NCBI RefSeq assembly: GCF_000969445.1
Contig: NZ_JZEY01000054.1
Coordinates: 1,612,001 to 1,676,000, forward strand
Reading direction: 5' to 3'
Source: Devosia chinhatensis
GTDB lineage: Bacteria > Pseudomonadota > Alphaproteobacteria > Rhizobiales > Devosiaceae
DNA: 64,000 nucleotides
The notes under the pieces were generated by a model. That model did not search any database, was not told the origin of the DNA, and saw nothing but the letters and a program-made list of their open reading frames with translations. Shown in pieces: positions 29,467 through 37,005 of the stretch. The first letter of the stretch is position 1. Every line of letters begins with the position of its first letter. The position numbers and the translations under genes were made by a program.

Positions 29467-29890
29467 GAAAGCTCCTGTTTCAGTATTTTGCGCTGCACCG
29501 AAAAAAGTCTGAGAACCTTTTTCGGCACTGCGTTGTTATGGCATTGTCTCGGAGGCAGATATCCAAAGACCCGACTATCAGCCGTCGGCGCTCGGGATAT
29601 ATGCCTGGTCGTCAATTCAGTCCGGCCTGAAGAAAGCTTGGACGGACCCCGCCCCGGCCGGGAGCGAGATCACAGACGCGTGAACAGCGACTAAAGCCCC
29701 GCACGCGGCACAGGCCGCAGCGAGGTCATCAGAGGCTTGTTTATGCCCGCGACATCCGAAATCGTCATATATTTCCGCAAATTGGCGCCTGGACCCATCC
29801 AATCGGCCCTGGCGAATCGTTCCGTCAGAAACGGAAAAGCGAAATGGCACATAAAGCGCCATTTCGCATATTTCAAGGCAAAAACTGAAA
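29467..29890 (-). other. rplL-rpoB intergenic region
   Basis: This 424-base untranslated region contains a terminator-like hairpin next to rplL (29835-29867) and an 8-bp inverted repeat (CCGAAAAA/TTTTTCGG, 29498-29525) just ahead of the rpoB ribosome-binding site. I see no convincing promoter. In E. coli the same gap holds a partial terminator and an RNase III site that set the ribosomal protein to polymerase ratio. Confidence 0.6.
29835..29867 (-). terminator. Probable partial terminator (attenuator) after rplL
   Basis: A perfect 10-bp stem (GCGAAATGGC with its complement), a nine-base loop and a TTTT tail lie 23 bases after the rplL stop. Since rpoB has no obvious promoter of its own, read-through must occur. 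An attenuator that lowers rpoBC relative to rplJL is the likely role. Confidence 0.7.
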
Positions 29891-30271
29891 TTACTTCAGT
29901 TCGACCTTTGCGCCGGCATCTTCCAGCTTCTTCTTGATGTCTTCGGCTTCAGCCTTGGACACGCCTTCCTTGACGGCCTTCGGAGCGCCTTCGACCAGCG
30001 CCTTGGCTTCGCCCAGGCCCAGGCCGGTGATGCCACGGACTTCCTTGATGACGTTGATCTTGTTGTCGCCGAAGGAGGCGAGGATCACGTCGAATTCGGT
30101 CTTTTCTTCAGCGGCCGGAGCAGCGGCACCACCACCAGCGGCAGCAGCGACAGCAACCGGAGCAGCGGCGGAAACGCCCCACTTTTCTTCCAGCAGCTTG
30201 GACAGTTCGGAAGCTTCCAGAACGGTCAGGGCGGACAGGTCGTCAACGAGCTTGGCGAGATCAGCAGCCAT
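29891..30271 (-). CDS. rplL: 50S ribosomal protein L7/L12
   Basis: This 126-residue stalk protein has an N-terminal dimerisation domain (1-33), an Ala/Gly-rich hinge (35-54) and a C-terminal factor-binding domain (57-126, with [18 protein letters not shown]). Several copies bind L10 and recruit EF-Tu, EF-G and IF2. It is 57 bases behind rplJ and is followed by a likely attenuator. Confidence 0.98.
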   Translation of the reverse strand: MAADLAKLVDDLSALTVLEASELSKLLEEKWGVSAAAPVAVAAAAGGGAAAPAAEEKTEFDVILASFGDNKINVIKEVRGITGLGLGEAKALVEGAPKAVKEGVSKAEAEDIKKKLEDAGAKVELK

Positions 30272-30328
30272 TTTATACTCTTTTCAGTTTGGGTTTGGGT
30301 TCGAATGTTGAGGTAGTTTGGAACGGCC

Positions 30329-30847
30329 TTACGCCGCTTCGCTCTTTTCTGCGTGAGCTTTGAGAACGCGAGCAATGCCCGCACCCGGCTGCACGAGAAT
30401 GGAAGCGATGTTCGTTGCCGGCTGCTTGACCAGGCCTGCGAGCTTTGCGCGCAGCTGATCGAGCGACGGCAGCGTAGCCAGCGCCTTGACGCCATCGGCG
30501 TCGAGAGCGGTCTGACCCATGGCACCACCGAGAATGACGAACTTTTGGTTCTTCTCGGCGAAGGCCGCTGCGATCTTGGGTGCAGCGACGGGGTCTTCCG
30601 CATAGGCGATGACGGTCGGGCCGGTGAACAGGCCCGAAATGTCCGCGACATCGGTTTCCTTAAGAGCAAGCTTGGCAAGGCGGTTCTTTGCGACCTTGAC
30701 CTTGCCGCCAGCCTTCTTGACCTGCACACGCAGATCTGTGAACGCAGCGACGGTCAGGCCGGTATTGTGCGCGACCACGATCGATCCAGCGCCCGCGAGG
30801 GCTTCCTGGAGCGAGGCGATAACGGCACTCTTTTCCGCTCTTTCCAC
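30329..30847 (-). CDS. rplJ: 50S ribosomal protein L10, GTG start
   Basis: This 172-residue protein starts MERAEKSAVIASLQEALAGA, with GTG at 30847 as start codon and GGAG six bases upstream. The frame runs further upstream, including another GTG at 30859, but only the 30847 start has a ribosome-binding site and gives the family length. L10 anchors L7/L12 to 23S rRNA. A 303-base structured leader precedes it, fitting L10-mediated autoregulation as in E. coli. Confidence 0.94.
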   Translation of the reverse strand: MERAEKSAVIASLQEALAGAGSIVVAHNTGLTVAAFTDLRVQVKKAGGKVKVAKNRLAKLALKETDVADISGLFTGPTVIAYAEDPVAAPKIAAAFAEKNQKFVILGGAMGQTALDADGVKALATLPSLDQLRAKLAGLVKQPATNIASILVQPGAGIARVLKAHAEKSEAA

Positions 30848-31150
30848 ACTAGTCTCCACTAGTCTGGCTCTTTGGGCGAACCCTTGGAGCCATTGCCAAT
30901 TGCTGCCCCCCACCCCTTTGGGGCCGGGGAACAACGGTTAGTGCCTGCCAACCGAGCGCCCCGAGGGGCAACTGGCTTAGGTTCGAACCGCAACCCATCA
31001 GCCTAAGGCTCAGGAATTGGGTTTTCACCCCGTCTATTGCAGGCCCCGAAATCGGGATTAACGGCTTGCGCCGGCCGGCAGTCTGGGACAGGACTTTACG
31101 CAGCTCCGAAGGGAGCGGCGAAACCGGGCGGCGAACCGCCCGGAATTTCC
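30848..31150 (-). promoter_or_regulatory. rplJ leader, probable L10-binding region
   Basis: The 303 bases between rplA and rplJ have no gene. Besides the terminator-like hairpin at 31124-31143 they contain several short stems on the minus strand (GCTCC/GGAGC, CCCGA/TCGGG, GCCCC/GGGGC, CCCC/GGGG). Bacterial rplJ leaders bind L10 or L10(L12)4 to repress translation, and the size and structure fit. A covariance-model search would decide. Confidence 0.5.
31124..31143 (-). terminator. Hairpin with UUCG loop after rplA
   Basis: A perfect 8-bp stem CCGGGCGG/CCGCCCGG is closed by a UUCG tetraloop on the transcribed strand and followed by TTT. It starts only eight bases after the rplA stop. It is very stable and probably acts as a partial terminator or 3'-end block between the L11 and L10 operons. 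Confidence 0.6.
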
Positions 31151-31843
31151 TTAGATGGCCGTACCCGGCTCGACATGGACACCGGGGCCCATGGTGGACG
31201 ACACGGCGACCTTCTTGACATAGGTGCCCTTGGCGCCAGCCGGCTTGGACTTCACGACGGCGTCGGTAAAGGCCTTGATGTTCTGCAGGAGTGCTTCCTC
31301 GGAGAACGACACCTTGCCGATACCGGCATGGATGATACCAGCCTTCTCGACGCGGTATTCAACGGCGCCGCCCTTGGCTGCCCCGACGGCACCCTTGACG
31401 TCCATGGTCACGGTACCGACCTTGGGGTTCGGCATCAGGTTGCGCGGGCCCAGGATCTTACCGAGACGACCGACCAGCGGCATCATGTCCGGAGTGGCAA
31501 TGCAGCGATCGAAATCGAGCTTGCCGGACTGGATGGTCTCCATCAGGTCTTCGGCACCGACAATGTCAGCACCAGCGGCCTTGGCTTCATCGGCCTTGGC
31601 GCCACGAGCGAACACGGCGACGCGAACGGTCTTGCCGGTGCCGTTGGGCAGCGAGACGACGCCGCGGACCATCTGGTCTGCGTGGCGCGGGTCGACGCCC
31701 AGGTTCATGGCGATCTCGACGGATTCGTCGAACTTGGCCGAGGCCTTCGACTTCACCATCTTGATGGCGTCCTCGAGGCTGTAGAGCTTGTTGCGGTCGA
31801 TGCCTTCACGAGCGGCGGCGACCTTCTTTGCGATCTTTACCAT
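31151..31843 (-). CDS. rplA: 50S ribosomal protein L1
   Basis: This 230-residue L1 contains the signature [20 protein letters not shown] in domain II and [11 protein letters not shown]. It forms the L1 stalk that moves deacylated tRNA out of the E site. In E. coli free L1 represses rplKA translation. It is five bases behind rplK. Confidence 0.98.
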   Translation of the reverse strand: MVKIAKKVAAAREGIDRNKLYSLEDAIKMVKSKASAKFDESVEIAMNLGVDPRHADQMVRGVVSLPNGTGKTVRVAVFARGAKADEAKAAGADIVGAEDLMETIQSGKLDFDRCIATPDMMPLVGRLGKILGPRNLMPNPKVGTVTMDVKGAVGAAKGGAVEYRVEKAGIIHAGIGKVSFSEEALLQNIKAFTDAVVKSKPAGAKGTYVKKVAVSSTMGPGVHVEPGTAI

Positions 31844-31848
31844 GGTAC

Positions 31849-32277
31849 TTAGCCCTCGACCTGGATGCCCATGGAACGCGCGGAACCGGCGATCATGGTC
31901 ATTGCGGTTTCAACGTCGTCGGCGTTGAGGTCCTTCATCTTCTTCTCGGCGATGTCGCGCAGCTGTGCCTGCGAGATCGTGCCGGCGCTGTCCTTGCCCG
32001 GCAGCTTGGAGCCGGACTTGAGGTTGAGCGCCTTCTTGATGAAGTAGGTCACCGGCGGCTGCTTCATCTCGAAGGTGAAGCTCTTGTCGGCATAGGCCGT
32101 AATCACGGTCGGAATGGGCGAACCCTTTTCCAGTTCCTGCGTGGCCGCATTGAAGGCCTTGCAGAATTCCATGATGTTGAGGCCGCGCTGACCGAGAGCA
32201 GGACCGATCGGGGGCGACGGGGTGGCAGAGCCAGCCGGCACCTGGAGCTTGATATAGCCCGTAATCTTCTTAGCCAT
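31849..32277 (-). CDS. rplK: 50S ribosomal protein L11
   Basis: This 142-residue L11 has [22 protein letters not shown] in the N-terminal thiostrepton-region domain and the C-terminal rRNA-binding domain. It is needed for RelA activation in other bacteria. A 159-base gap separates it from nusG. That gap contains a 7-bp hairpin with a four-base loop (32368-32385) and no terminator tail, so it may be the L1 target leader. Confidence 0.98.
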   Translation of the reverse strand: MAKKITGYIKLQVPAGSATPSPPIGPALGQRGLNIMEFCKAFNAATQELEKGSPIPTVITAYADKSFTFEMKQPPVTYFIKKALNLKSGSKLPGKDSAGTISQAQLRDIAEKKMKDLNADDVETAMTMIAGSARSMGIQVEG

Positions 32278-32436
32278 GTTCTATCCTTCCAAAATGCCAC
32301 GAGTGGCAGTTGAAGCCGTGGTACAGTTTCCTGACGCTGGCTAAGCGCCATCCCCTTCCACGGGTTTTGCCGGATCGCTCCGGCAGTTTCCGGCTGTCGC
32401 CGAAATCTCATTTGACGCGGTCGCGGCCGCGCCGGA

Positions 32437-32967
32437 TCAGACCTTTTCGACCTGACCGTATTCGAGCTCCACGGGCGTCGGGCGGCCAAAGATCGACACC
32501 TCGACCTTGAGGCGCGAGCGCTCTTCGTCAACTTCCTCGACCACGCCGTTGAAGCTGGCGAACGGACCGTCCGACACCCGCACGTTCTCGCCCACTTCGA
32601 AGCTGACGGAGGGCTTGGGATGATCCACGCCTTCCTGCACCTGCTGCAGGATCGACATGGCCTCGTTCTCCGAGATCGGCATGGGCTTGTTGTCTGCACC
32701 CAGGAAACCGGTCACCTTCGGGGTATTCTTGATCAGATGGAACGCCTCGTCGGTCATGTCCATCTTCACCAGCACATAGCCGGGAAAGAACTTGCGTTCC
32801 GCATCCACCTTTCGGCCACGACGAATCTCCACGACCTTCTCGGTCGGCACGATCACGTCTTCAAACAGGTGCTCGAGCTTCTTCTGCGCAACCTTCTGGC
32901 GAATGTCTTCCGCCACCTTGCGCTCGAAGTTCGAATACGCCTGAACGATGTACCAGCGCTTGGCCAT
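32437..32967 (-). CDS. nusG: Transcription termination/antitermination factor NusG
   Basis: This 176-residue protein has an NGN domain (about 1-110, starting KRWYIVQAYSNFERKVAEDI) that binds RNA polymerase and a C-terminal KOW domain (about 122-176, VGENVRVSDGPFASFNGVVE) that binds Rho or S10. It lies 42 bases behind secE, the universal secE-nusG pairing. Confidence 0.98.
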   Translation of the reverse strand: MAKRWYIVQAYSNFERKVAEDIRQKVAQKKLEHLFEDVIVPTEKVVEIRRGRKVDAERKFFPGYVLVKMDMTDEAFHLIKNTPKVTGFLGADNKPMPISENEAMSILQQVQEGVDHPKPSVSFEVGENVRVSDGPFASFNGVVEEVDEERSRLKVEVSIFGRPTPVELEYGQVEKV

Positions 32968-33009
32968 AAGAGGGTGCCGCTCCCAGTAAACCTTAAAAAC
33001 CAGACCCGC

Positions 33010-33204
33010 TTAGCGGATCGACAACATCAGAGACACGAGCCAGGAGATCACCTGGTCGGCCAGCAGGAAAAACAGGCTGGCCATGATCACCAGCACGACG
33101 ACCATGATCGAGGAGATCAGGACTTCGTTGCGGCTGGGCCAGGTAACCTTGCTGACTTCCGAGCGAACCTGCTGGAGAAACTGGATCGGGTTCGTGCGGG
33201 CCAT
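33010..33204 (-). CDS. secE: Preprotein translocase subunit SecE, short form
   Basis: This 64-residue single-span SecE has the conserved amphipathic VRSEVSKVTWPSRNEVL followed by one membrane segment (about 28-56). It clamps SecY in the translocon. The ATG at 33204 is preferred over the in-frame TTG two codons upstream. Alphaproteobacterial SecE has only this one span, unlike the three of E. coli. Confidence 0.95.
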   Translation of the reverse strand: MARTNPIQFLQQVRSEVSKVTWPSRNEVLISSIMVVVLVIMASLFFLLADQVISWLVSLMLSIR

Positions 33205-33273
33205 GGGCAAATCAACTCGTTTCTTGGTGCAAAACCAAAGGCCGCGCAGGTTTCCCGCACGGCTAGAGCGGGC

Positions 33274-33302
33274 TATCTAGAGACTTTGGCTGCATATTGC
33301 AA
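33274..33302 (-). promoter_or_regulatory. Probable promoter of secE-nusG
   Basis: TTGCAA (33297-33302) and TAGATA (33274-33279) lie 17 bases apart on the minus strand, about 70 bases upstream of secE. It is the best sigma-70-like pair in the gap between secE and the divergent small gene. Confidence 0.45.
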
Positions 33303-33459
33303 CAGGGCACCACAAGAGAATCGCTGCCGCAGGCACCCCGCGAAAACACCCGCTTGTAAAGCATAAGTGCAAAACAGCGCGGAATCCGCTTGCACCGGGG
33401 CTTTCTTTGGCATTGGATTGAAATGTGCCCAAAAGTTGGCAGAGCTCATGGAGGGAGCG

Positions 33460-33741
33460 ATGTCTTTCGAAGTGGTTGGCTGTCAGCTCCTGCATTTCGG
33501 TCCGCACAAGGCGATTCCCCAAAGGATCACCGGCGCCGTGCGCGTGCGCATCAGGGAAACCTTCATGGGCAATATCACCCAGTATTCGCTCGACCTTCCG
33601 GTGAAGGCCGATTGCGGCCATGTGCCCCATGATCAGGTTCGCACCGCGCTGCTCACCCATGCCGCACATCAGCTGAACAAGCTCAAGGCCCGTCACACGC
33701 AAAAACTGGCAACCGATCACTTACCTGTTGCTGCGGAGTAG
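33460..33741 (+). CDS. Hypothetical protein, 93 residues
   Basis: The ATG at 33460 is directly preceded by GGAGGGAG, an excellent ribosome-binding site. The product (MSFEVVGCQLLHFGPHKAIP...) is soluble, has no signal peptide and no domain I recognise; the central part is rich in Arg and Val and could form a small beta-rich fold. It ends four bases from the convergent histidine-kinase gene. Function unknown; it may be limited to this lineage. Confidence 0.7.
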   Translation: MSFEVVGCQLLHFGPHKAIPQRITGAVRVRIRETFMGNITQYSLDLPVKADCGHVPHDQVRTALLTHAAHQLNKLKARHTQKLATDHLPVAAE

Positions 33742-33745
33742 ACGC

Positions 33746-34810
33746 TCAGGCTTCGGGCTCGGCGCGTTGACGCGCAAAGAAAATCTCCACGCTGACCCCC
33801 TGCCCCGGCGCCGATTGCACGTCGAGCGATGCGCCGGCATTTTCGCGCAGCGAGTGCACGATGAGTGCGCTGAGCTTGCCCGGCTTGGGCCAGCTCGCAT
33901 CCCCTGAAAAGCCCACCCCATCATCGGCCACGATCACCTTGCATCCGCGCTCGTCCACCAGCGCATGCAGCTTTATCGTTCCGCCCTCTCCGTCAGGAAA
34001 AGCGTGCTTGAGCGCGTTGGTCAGAAGTTCATTGACCACCAGGCCTGTGGGCATGGCCACGTTGATCGAGCAGGGCCAGGTATCCACCTGGAGGTTGAGC
34101 CGAATGCCCTCCTTGGCCTGCGCTGCCATTACCGCGGAAGCGACTTGTCCCAGATACGCACCGAGATCGATGCCCTCCTCGGTATTCTGATCGTAGAGAG
34201 CCGAATAGAGCAGCGCGAGCGAGTTGATGCGCCCAGCCAGCCGCTGGAAGGCATCACCGCTTTCATCCGGCAATTGCCGAGCTTCCATCCGGATCAGCGC
34301 GGTGATCATCTGCAGGTTGTTCTTCACCCGGTGCTGCAATTCGCGCAGCAGCGTATCCTTTTCGGTGATCTGGCTGAGCAAGGCATCATTGCGGCTCGGC
34401 ATCGGCACAACGGCGAGCATACGAAACTGGGCTATGCCTGCATCGTCCTCGATCAGGCTGCTCCACGCCTCGATGTGGACGTCACTGGGACCATGAAAGC
34501 CGCCAAGATGGTCTTCCACGTTATCGATCTGCTCAACAAGCGGCTGACCGCTTTCCGCCGATGCCAGGCATTCCGGCAGCGCCTTCCAATCCTTGCCGAC
34601 CAGCGAACCGTCGATCTTCATATATTCGGCAAAAGCCGGGTTGAAGTAGACGATCCGCTCTTGCGGGCTCATTTCCGACACCGCAACGCCAAATGGCATA
34701 TGGTCGAGAAACTGCCGGAAGCGCTCGTTTTCGAACGCATCGGCAAGGTCGGGTGTTTCAAGAAATTTTTCTACCGCGTCAGGAGAAATCTGGTTGGTCA
34801 CGTGTCGCAC
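33746..34810 (-). CDS. PAS-containing sensor histidine kinase, HisKA_2 type
   Basis: This protein of about 354 residues has a PAS domain (about 30-135) and then the HisKA_2 phosphoacceptor segment LLRELQHRVKNNLQMITALI, with His160 the probable phosphorylation site. A HATPase domain follows, with N-box around Asn260 and ADDGVGF (295-301). It has no membrane segment, so the signal is probably cytoplasmic. Kinases of this type control general stress response or light/redox responses in alphaproteobacteria. There is no response regulator nearby, so it is an orphan. The start is uncertain: GTG at 34810 or at 34801, neither with a strong ribosome-binding site. Confidence 0.88.
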   Translation of the reverse strand: MRHVTNQISPDAVEKFLETPDLADAFENERFRQFLDHMPFGVAVSEMSPQERIVYFNPAFAEYMKIDGSLVGKDWKALPECLASAESGQPLVEQIDNVEDHLGGFHGPSDVHIEAWSSLIEDDAGIAQFRMLAVVPMPSRNDALLSQITEKDTLLRELQHRVKNNLQMITALIRMEARQLPDESGDAFQRLAGRINSLALLYSALYDQNTEEGIDLGAYLGQVASAVMAAQAKEGIRLNLQVDTWPCSINVAMPTGLVVNELLTNALKHAFPDGEGGTIKLHALVDERGCKVIVADDGVGFSGDASWPKPGKLSALIVHSLRENAGASLDVQSAPGQGVSVEIFFARQRAEPEA

Positions 34811-34960
34811 CCAGGAAAACGATCAGCATTAAGGCGCAGGAGCCCGAACGAGTTCCAACTGCTGACCAGGCATGCCAGCCTAACAGAAATCAGAAGGACC
34901 GGCCAAGCAAGTGCCGGTGCACGGCCCGATCGTCGGAGAGAAAATGTCGGTGATTGTGCC

Positions 34961-35036
34961 TGGCAGGGGCTGGGGGACTCGAACCCACGACCCTCGGTTT
35001 TGGAGACCGATGCTCTACCAACTGAGCTAAACCCCT
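34961..35036 (-). tRNA. tRNA-Trp (anticodon CCA)
   Basis: This is a complete 76-base cloverleaf. The acceptor AGGGGTT pairs with AGCCCCT, the D arm is GCTC...GAGC, and the anticodon stem TCGGT/ACCGA encloses CTCCAAA, giving anticodon CCA. CCA is encoded at the 3' end. In many alphaproteobacteria this gene is directly upstream of secE; here a kinase gene and a small gene intervene. Confidence 0.95.
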
Positions 35037-35049
35037 TCAGGCGAGGCCG

Positions 35050-35078
35050 TGTCTAATGGCAAAGAAGGAAGGATGCAA
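35050..35078 (-). promoter_or_regulatory. Possible tRNA-Trp promoter
   Basis: TTGCAT (35073-35078) and TAGACA (35050-35055) lie 17 bases apart, with a predicted start a few bases before the tRNA. The -35 box falls within the stem of the preceding gene's terminator. Confidence 0.4.
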
Positions 35079-35093
35079 GTGGGTCTTGCATCC
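35060..35093 (-). terminator. Intrinsic terminator of the second aldo/keto reductase
   Basis: A perfect 9-bp stem (GGATGCAAG with its complement), a five-base loop and the T-rich tail TTCCTTCTTTG start 23 bases after the reductase stop. It separates that gene from tRNA-Trp. Confidence 0.75.
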
Positions 35094-35116
35094 CAATCCC
35101 CGCTAGTTGTGTCGCC

Positions 35117-36046
35117 TCAGGGGACCTTGTGGCCCGCAGCGCGGAACAGCCGGTACCATTCCTCGCGCTCGAGGCGCACATCCGAACCTGCCGCTGATTC
35201 CCTGACCCGCTCGGGCTTGGTAGTGCCCAGCACGACCTGGATATTGGCCGGGTGCCGGGTGATCCAGGCCACGGCAATGCCGGTGGGCGTCACACCATAT
35301 TTAGCGGCCAGTTCGTCGAGCACGGTGTTGAGTTCGGCATAATTCTCCTGATCGCCAAGGAAAACGCCATCGAAGAACTGCTTCTGGAAGGGAGACCAGG
35401 CCTGCAGCATCACCCCGTTGAGCCGGGAATAATCCAGAAGACCGACGTCCCGCGAGATCGATTGGTCGAGACCGGCCATGTTGGCCGCGATGCCCTGCGC
35501 AAAGAGATTAGCATGCGTGACGCTGAGTTGCACCTGATTGAACGACAGCCTCTGGCGAACGGCCGACTTGAGCAATTCGATCTGACCCGGCGTATGATTG
35601 GACACGCCGAAATGCCGAACCTTGCCGGAGGCATAAAGCCTGTCGAACGCCTCTGCCACCTCCTCGGGCTCCACCAGCGTATCGGGGCGATGCAGCAGCA
35701 GCACGTCGAGATAGTCCGTGCGCAAGGCGGCAAGCGATTCATCCACCGTCTGCAGGATATGCTCCTTGGAAAAATCAAACCAGCCGCGCCTGATTCCCAC
35801 CTTGGACTGAATGACCATCTGTTCCCGGTCGGCGGCCTTCAGCTGCATCGCTTCGCCAAAGCGCGCTTCGCAGAGATGCCGTTCACCCCCATAGATATCG
35901 GCATGGTCGAATACCGTGATACCCACCTCGCGCGCTGCGCCCACGAGAGCCTGGATTTCGCCATTGCTCATCTTCGCGATGCGCATCAGCCCCAGCACCA
36001 CGCTGGAAAGGGCAAGTTCGGTATGGGGAAGTATATAGGTTTTCAT
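35117..36046 (-). CDS. Aldo/keto reductase, YdhF-like
   Basis: This 309-residue AKR barrel protein has tetrad residues Asp47, Tyr52, Lys82 and His119 (motifs FDHADIYGG, QSKVG, LLLHRPD) and the C-terminal VVLGTTKPERV. It resembles the YdhF subgroup of uncharacterised oxidoreductases; the substrate is unknown. The ATG at 36046 starts at the first family-like residue (MKTYILP). The frame stays open upstream without similarity. It has a good terminator and stands alone between two tRNA genes. Confidence 0.88.
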   Translation of the reverse strand: MKTYILPHTELALSSVVLGLMRIAKMSNGEIQALVGAAREVGITVFDHADIYGGERHLCEARFGEAMQLKAADREQMVIQSKVGIRRGWFDFSKEHILQTVDESLAALRTDYLDVLLLHRPDTLVEPEEVAEAFDRLYASGKVRHFGVSNHTPGQIELLKSAVRQRLSFNQVQLSVTHANLFAQGIAANMAGLDQSISRDVGLLDYSRLNGVMLQAWSPFQKQFFDGVFLGDQENYAELNTVLDELAAKYGVTPTGIAVAWITRHPANIQVVLGTTKPERVRESAAGSDVRLEREEWYRLFRAAGHKVP

Positions 36047-36197
36047 CGAAGCAAATCGCCAGAGAGGAATCGTCTGGCAACCAGCCTTATGCGATTCACC
36101 CGGCATTTGGCTCAGCAAATGCATCGACTCAGCAAATGCAGGCGATGTGCGGCCTGCTCGGTGGCCGCCCCGGTTCGATGTCGTTCTGTCGAGGATT

Positions 36198-36282
36198 TGG
36201 TGGAGGGGACTGGATTCGAACCAGTGTAGCCTGAGGCGTCAGATTTACAGTCTGATGGATTTAACCACTCTCCCACCCCTCC
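36198..36282 (-). tRNA. tRNA-Tyr (anticodon GTA)
   Basis: This 85-base tRNA has the long variable arm of class II. The acceptor is GGAGGGG/CCCCTCC, the anticodon stem TCAGA/TCTGA encloses CTGTAAA, giving GTA, and CCA is encoded. A very good promoter lies 45 bases upstream. Confidence 0.96.
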
Positions 36283-36326
36283 ACATTTTGGGCAGGACAC
36301 GAATGCTGTCGCGTTCGTCGGGGCGG

Positions 36327-36355
36327 TTTATGGTTGGCTGTCGCAAAGGTGTCAA
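36327..36355 (-). promoter_or_regulatory. Promoter of tRNA-Tyr
   Basis: TTGACA (36350-36355, perfect -35) and CATAAA (36327-36332) lie 17 bases apart, just upstream of tRNA-Tyr on the minus strand. Confidence 0.65.
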
Positions 36356-36425
36356 CACCCAAGCGCATCTCACCGGCAAGAAATTGTGTAGCTTGCCAAA
36401 TTTTGGGGACGACGACACCGCACCC

Positions 36426-36454
36426 TTGCCATAAGTGGGCCGAACTTGCTAAGC
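36426..36454 (+). promoter_or_regulatory. Possible promoter of tRNA-Gly
   Basis: TTGCCA and CTAAGC lie 17 bases apart and end 11 bases before the tRNA. The -10 box is poor but the position is right. Confidence 0.35.
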
Positions 36455-36465
36455 GAACGCACGAT

Positions 36466-36539
36466 GCGGGTATAGCTCAATGGTAGAGCAGCAGCCTTCC
36501 AAGCTGAATACGCGGGTTCGATTCCCGCTACCCGCTCCA
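36466..36539 (+). tRNA. tRNA-Gly (anticodon TCC)
   Basis: This is a 74-base cloverleaf with acceptor GCGGGTA/TACCCGC, D arm GCTC/GAGC, anticodon loop CTTCCAA (anticodon TCC) and T arm CGGGT/CCCGC-like with TTCGATT. CCA is encoded. The first anticodon-stem pair (G-A) is a mismatch. Confidence 0.94.
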
Positions 36540-36546
36540 TTCCCCT

Positions 36547-36807
36547 TCACGCTGGCAATTTCACATCAGGCGGTGGAAACATTCCCTTGAGCTTTTCAAG
36601 GGCGCGGTGATAGCCGACGATCAACCGGCCGATCTGGCGGGCTTTGCTGGGATATTTGCGGCCCAGGGCCACCAGTGCCCGCGCTTCTGTGCGCAAGAGC
36701 ATGGCAACCTCATCCGGATCACGCGTGAGGCGCATCATCCAGAGCCAGGCCCGAAGGATTCGCAAGGAGCGCCTTAACCGATCGTCGATGTCGCAGTCGT
36801 CGTGCAT
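36547..36807 (-). CDS. Hypothetical protein, 86 residues
   Basis: The ATG at 36807 follows GGGGGGAG by four bases, a strong ribosome-binding site. The product (MHDDCDIDDRLRRSLRILRA...) is highly basic and predicted mostly helical, with an acidic start and a Pro-rich end (MFPPPDVKLPA). There is no signal peptide or known domain. It is convergent with tRNA-Gly, with seven bases between. Function unknown. Confidence 0.65.
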   Translation of the reverse strand: MHDDCDIDDRLRRSLRILRAWLWMMRLTRDPDEVAMLLRTEARALVALGRKYPSKARQIGRLIVGYHRALEKLKGMFPPPDVKLPA

Positions 36808-37005
36808 TGAACTCCCCCCGAAGTCCCTTCCCCAATAGCGCAAGCAGCACCGGCGTTCCCTCACGCTTAACGCATTGGTTAGTTAGTGCTTGCGGGGAGA
36901 AGTAGAATTGCATCTGACCGTGCGGTTGCAGATCGAGTGCCGGAAGCTGTGCCTGCCGCACAGTCTTGGATTGCGAAGGCGCTGCAAAAGGGCTACCGCT
37001 CGGCC

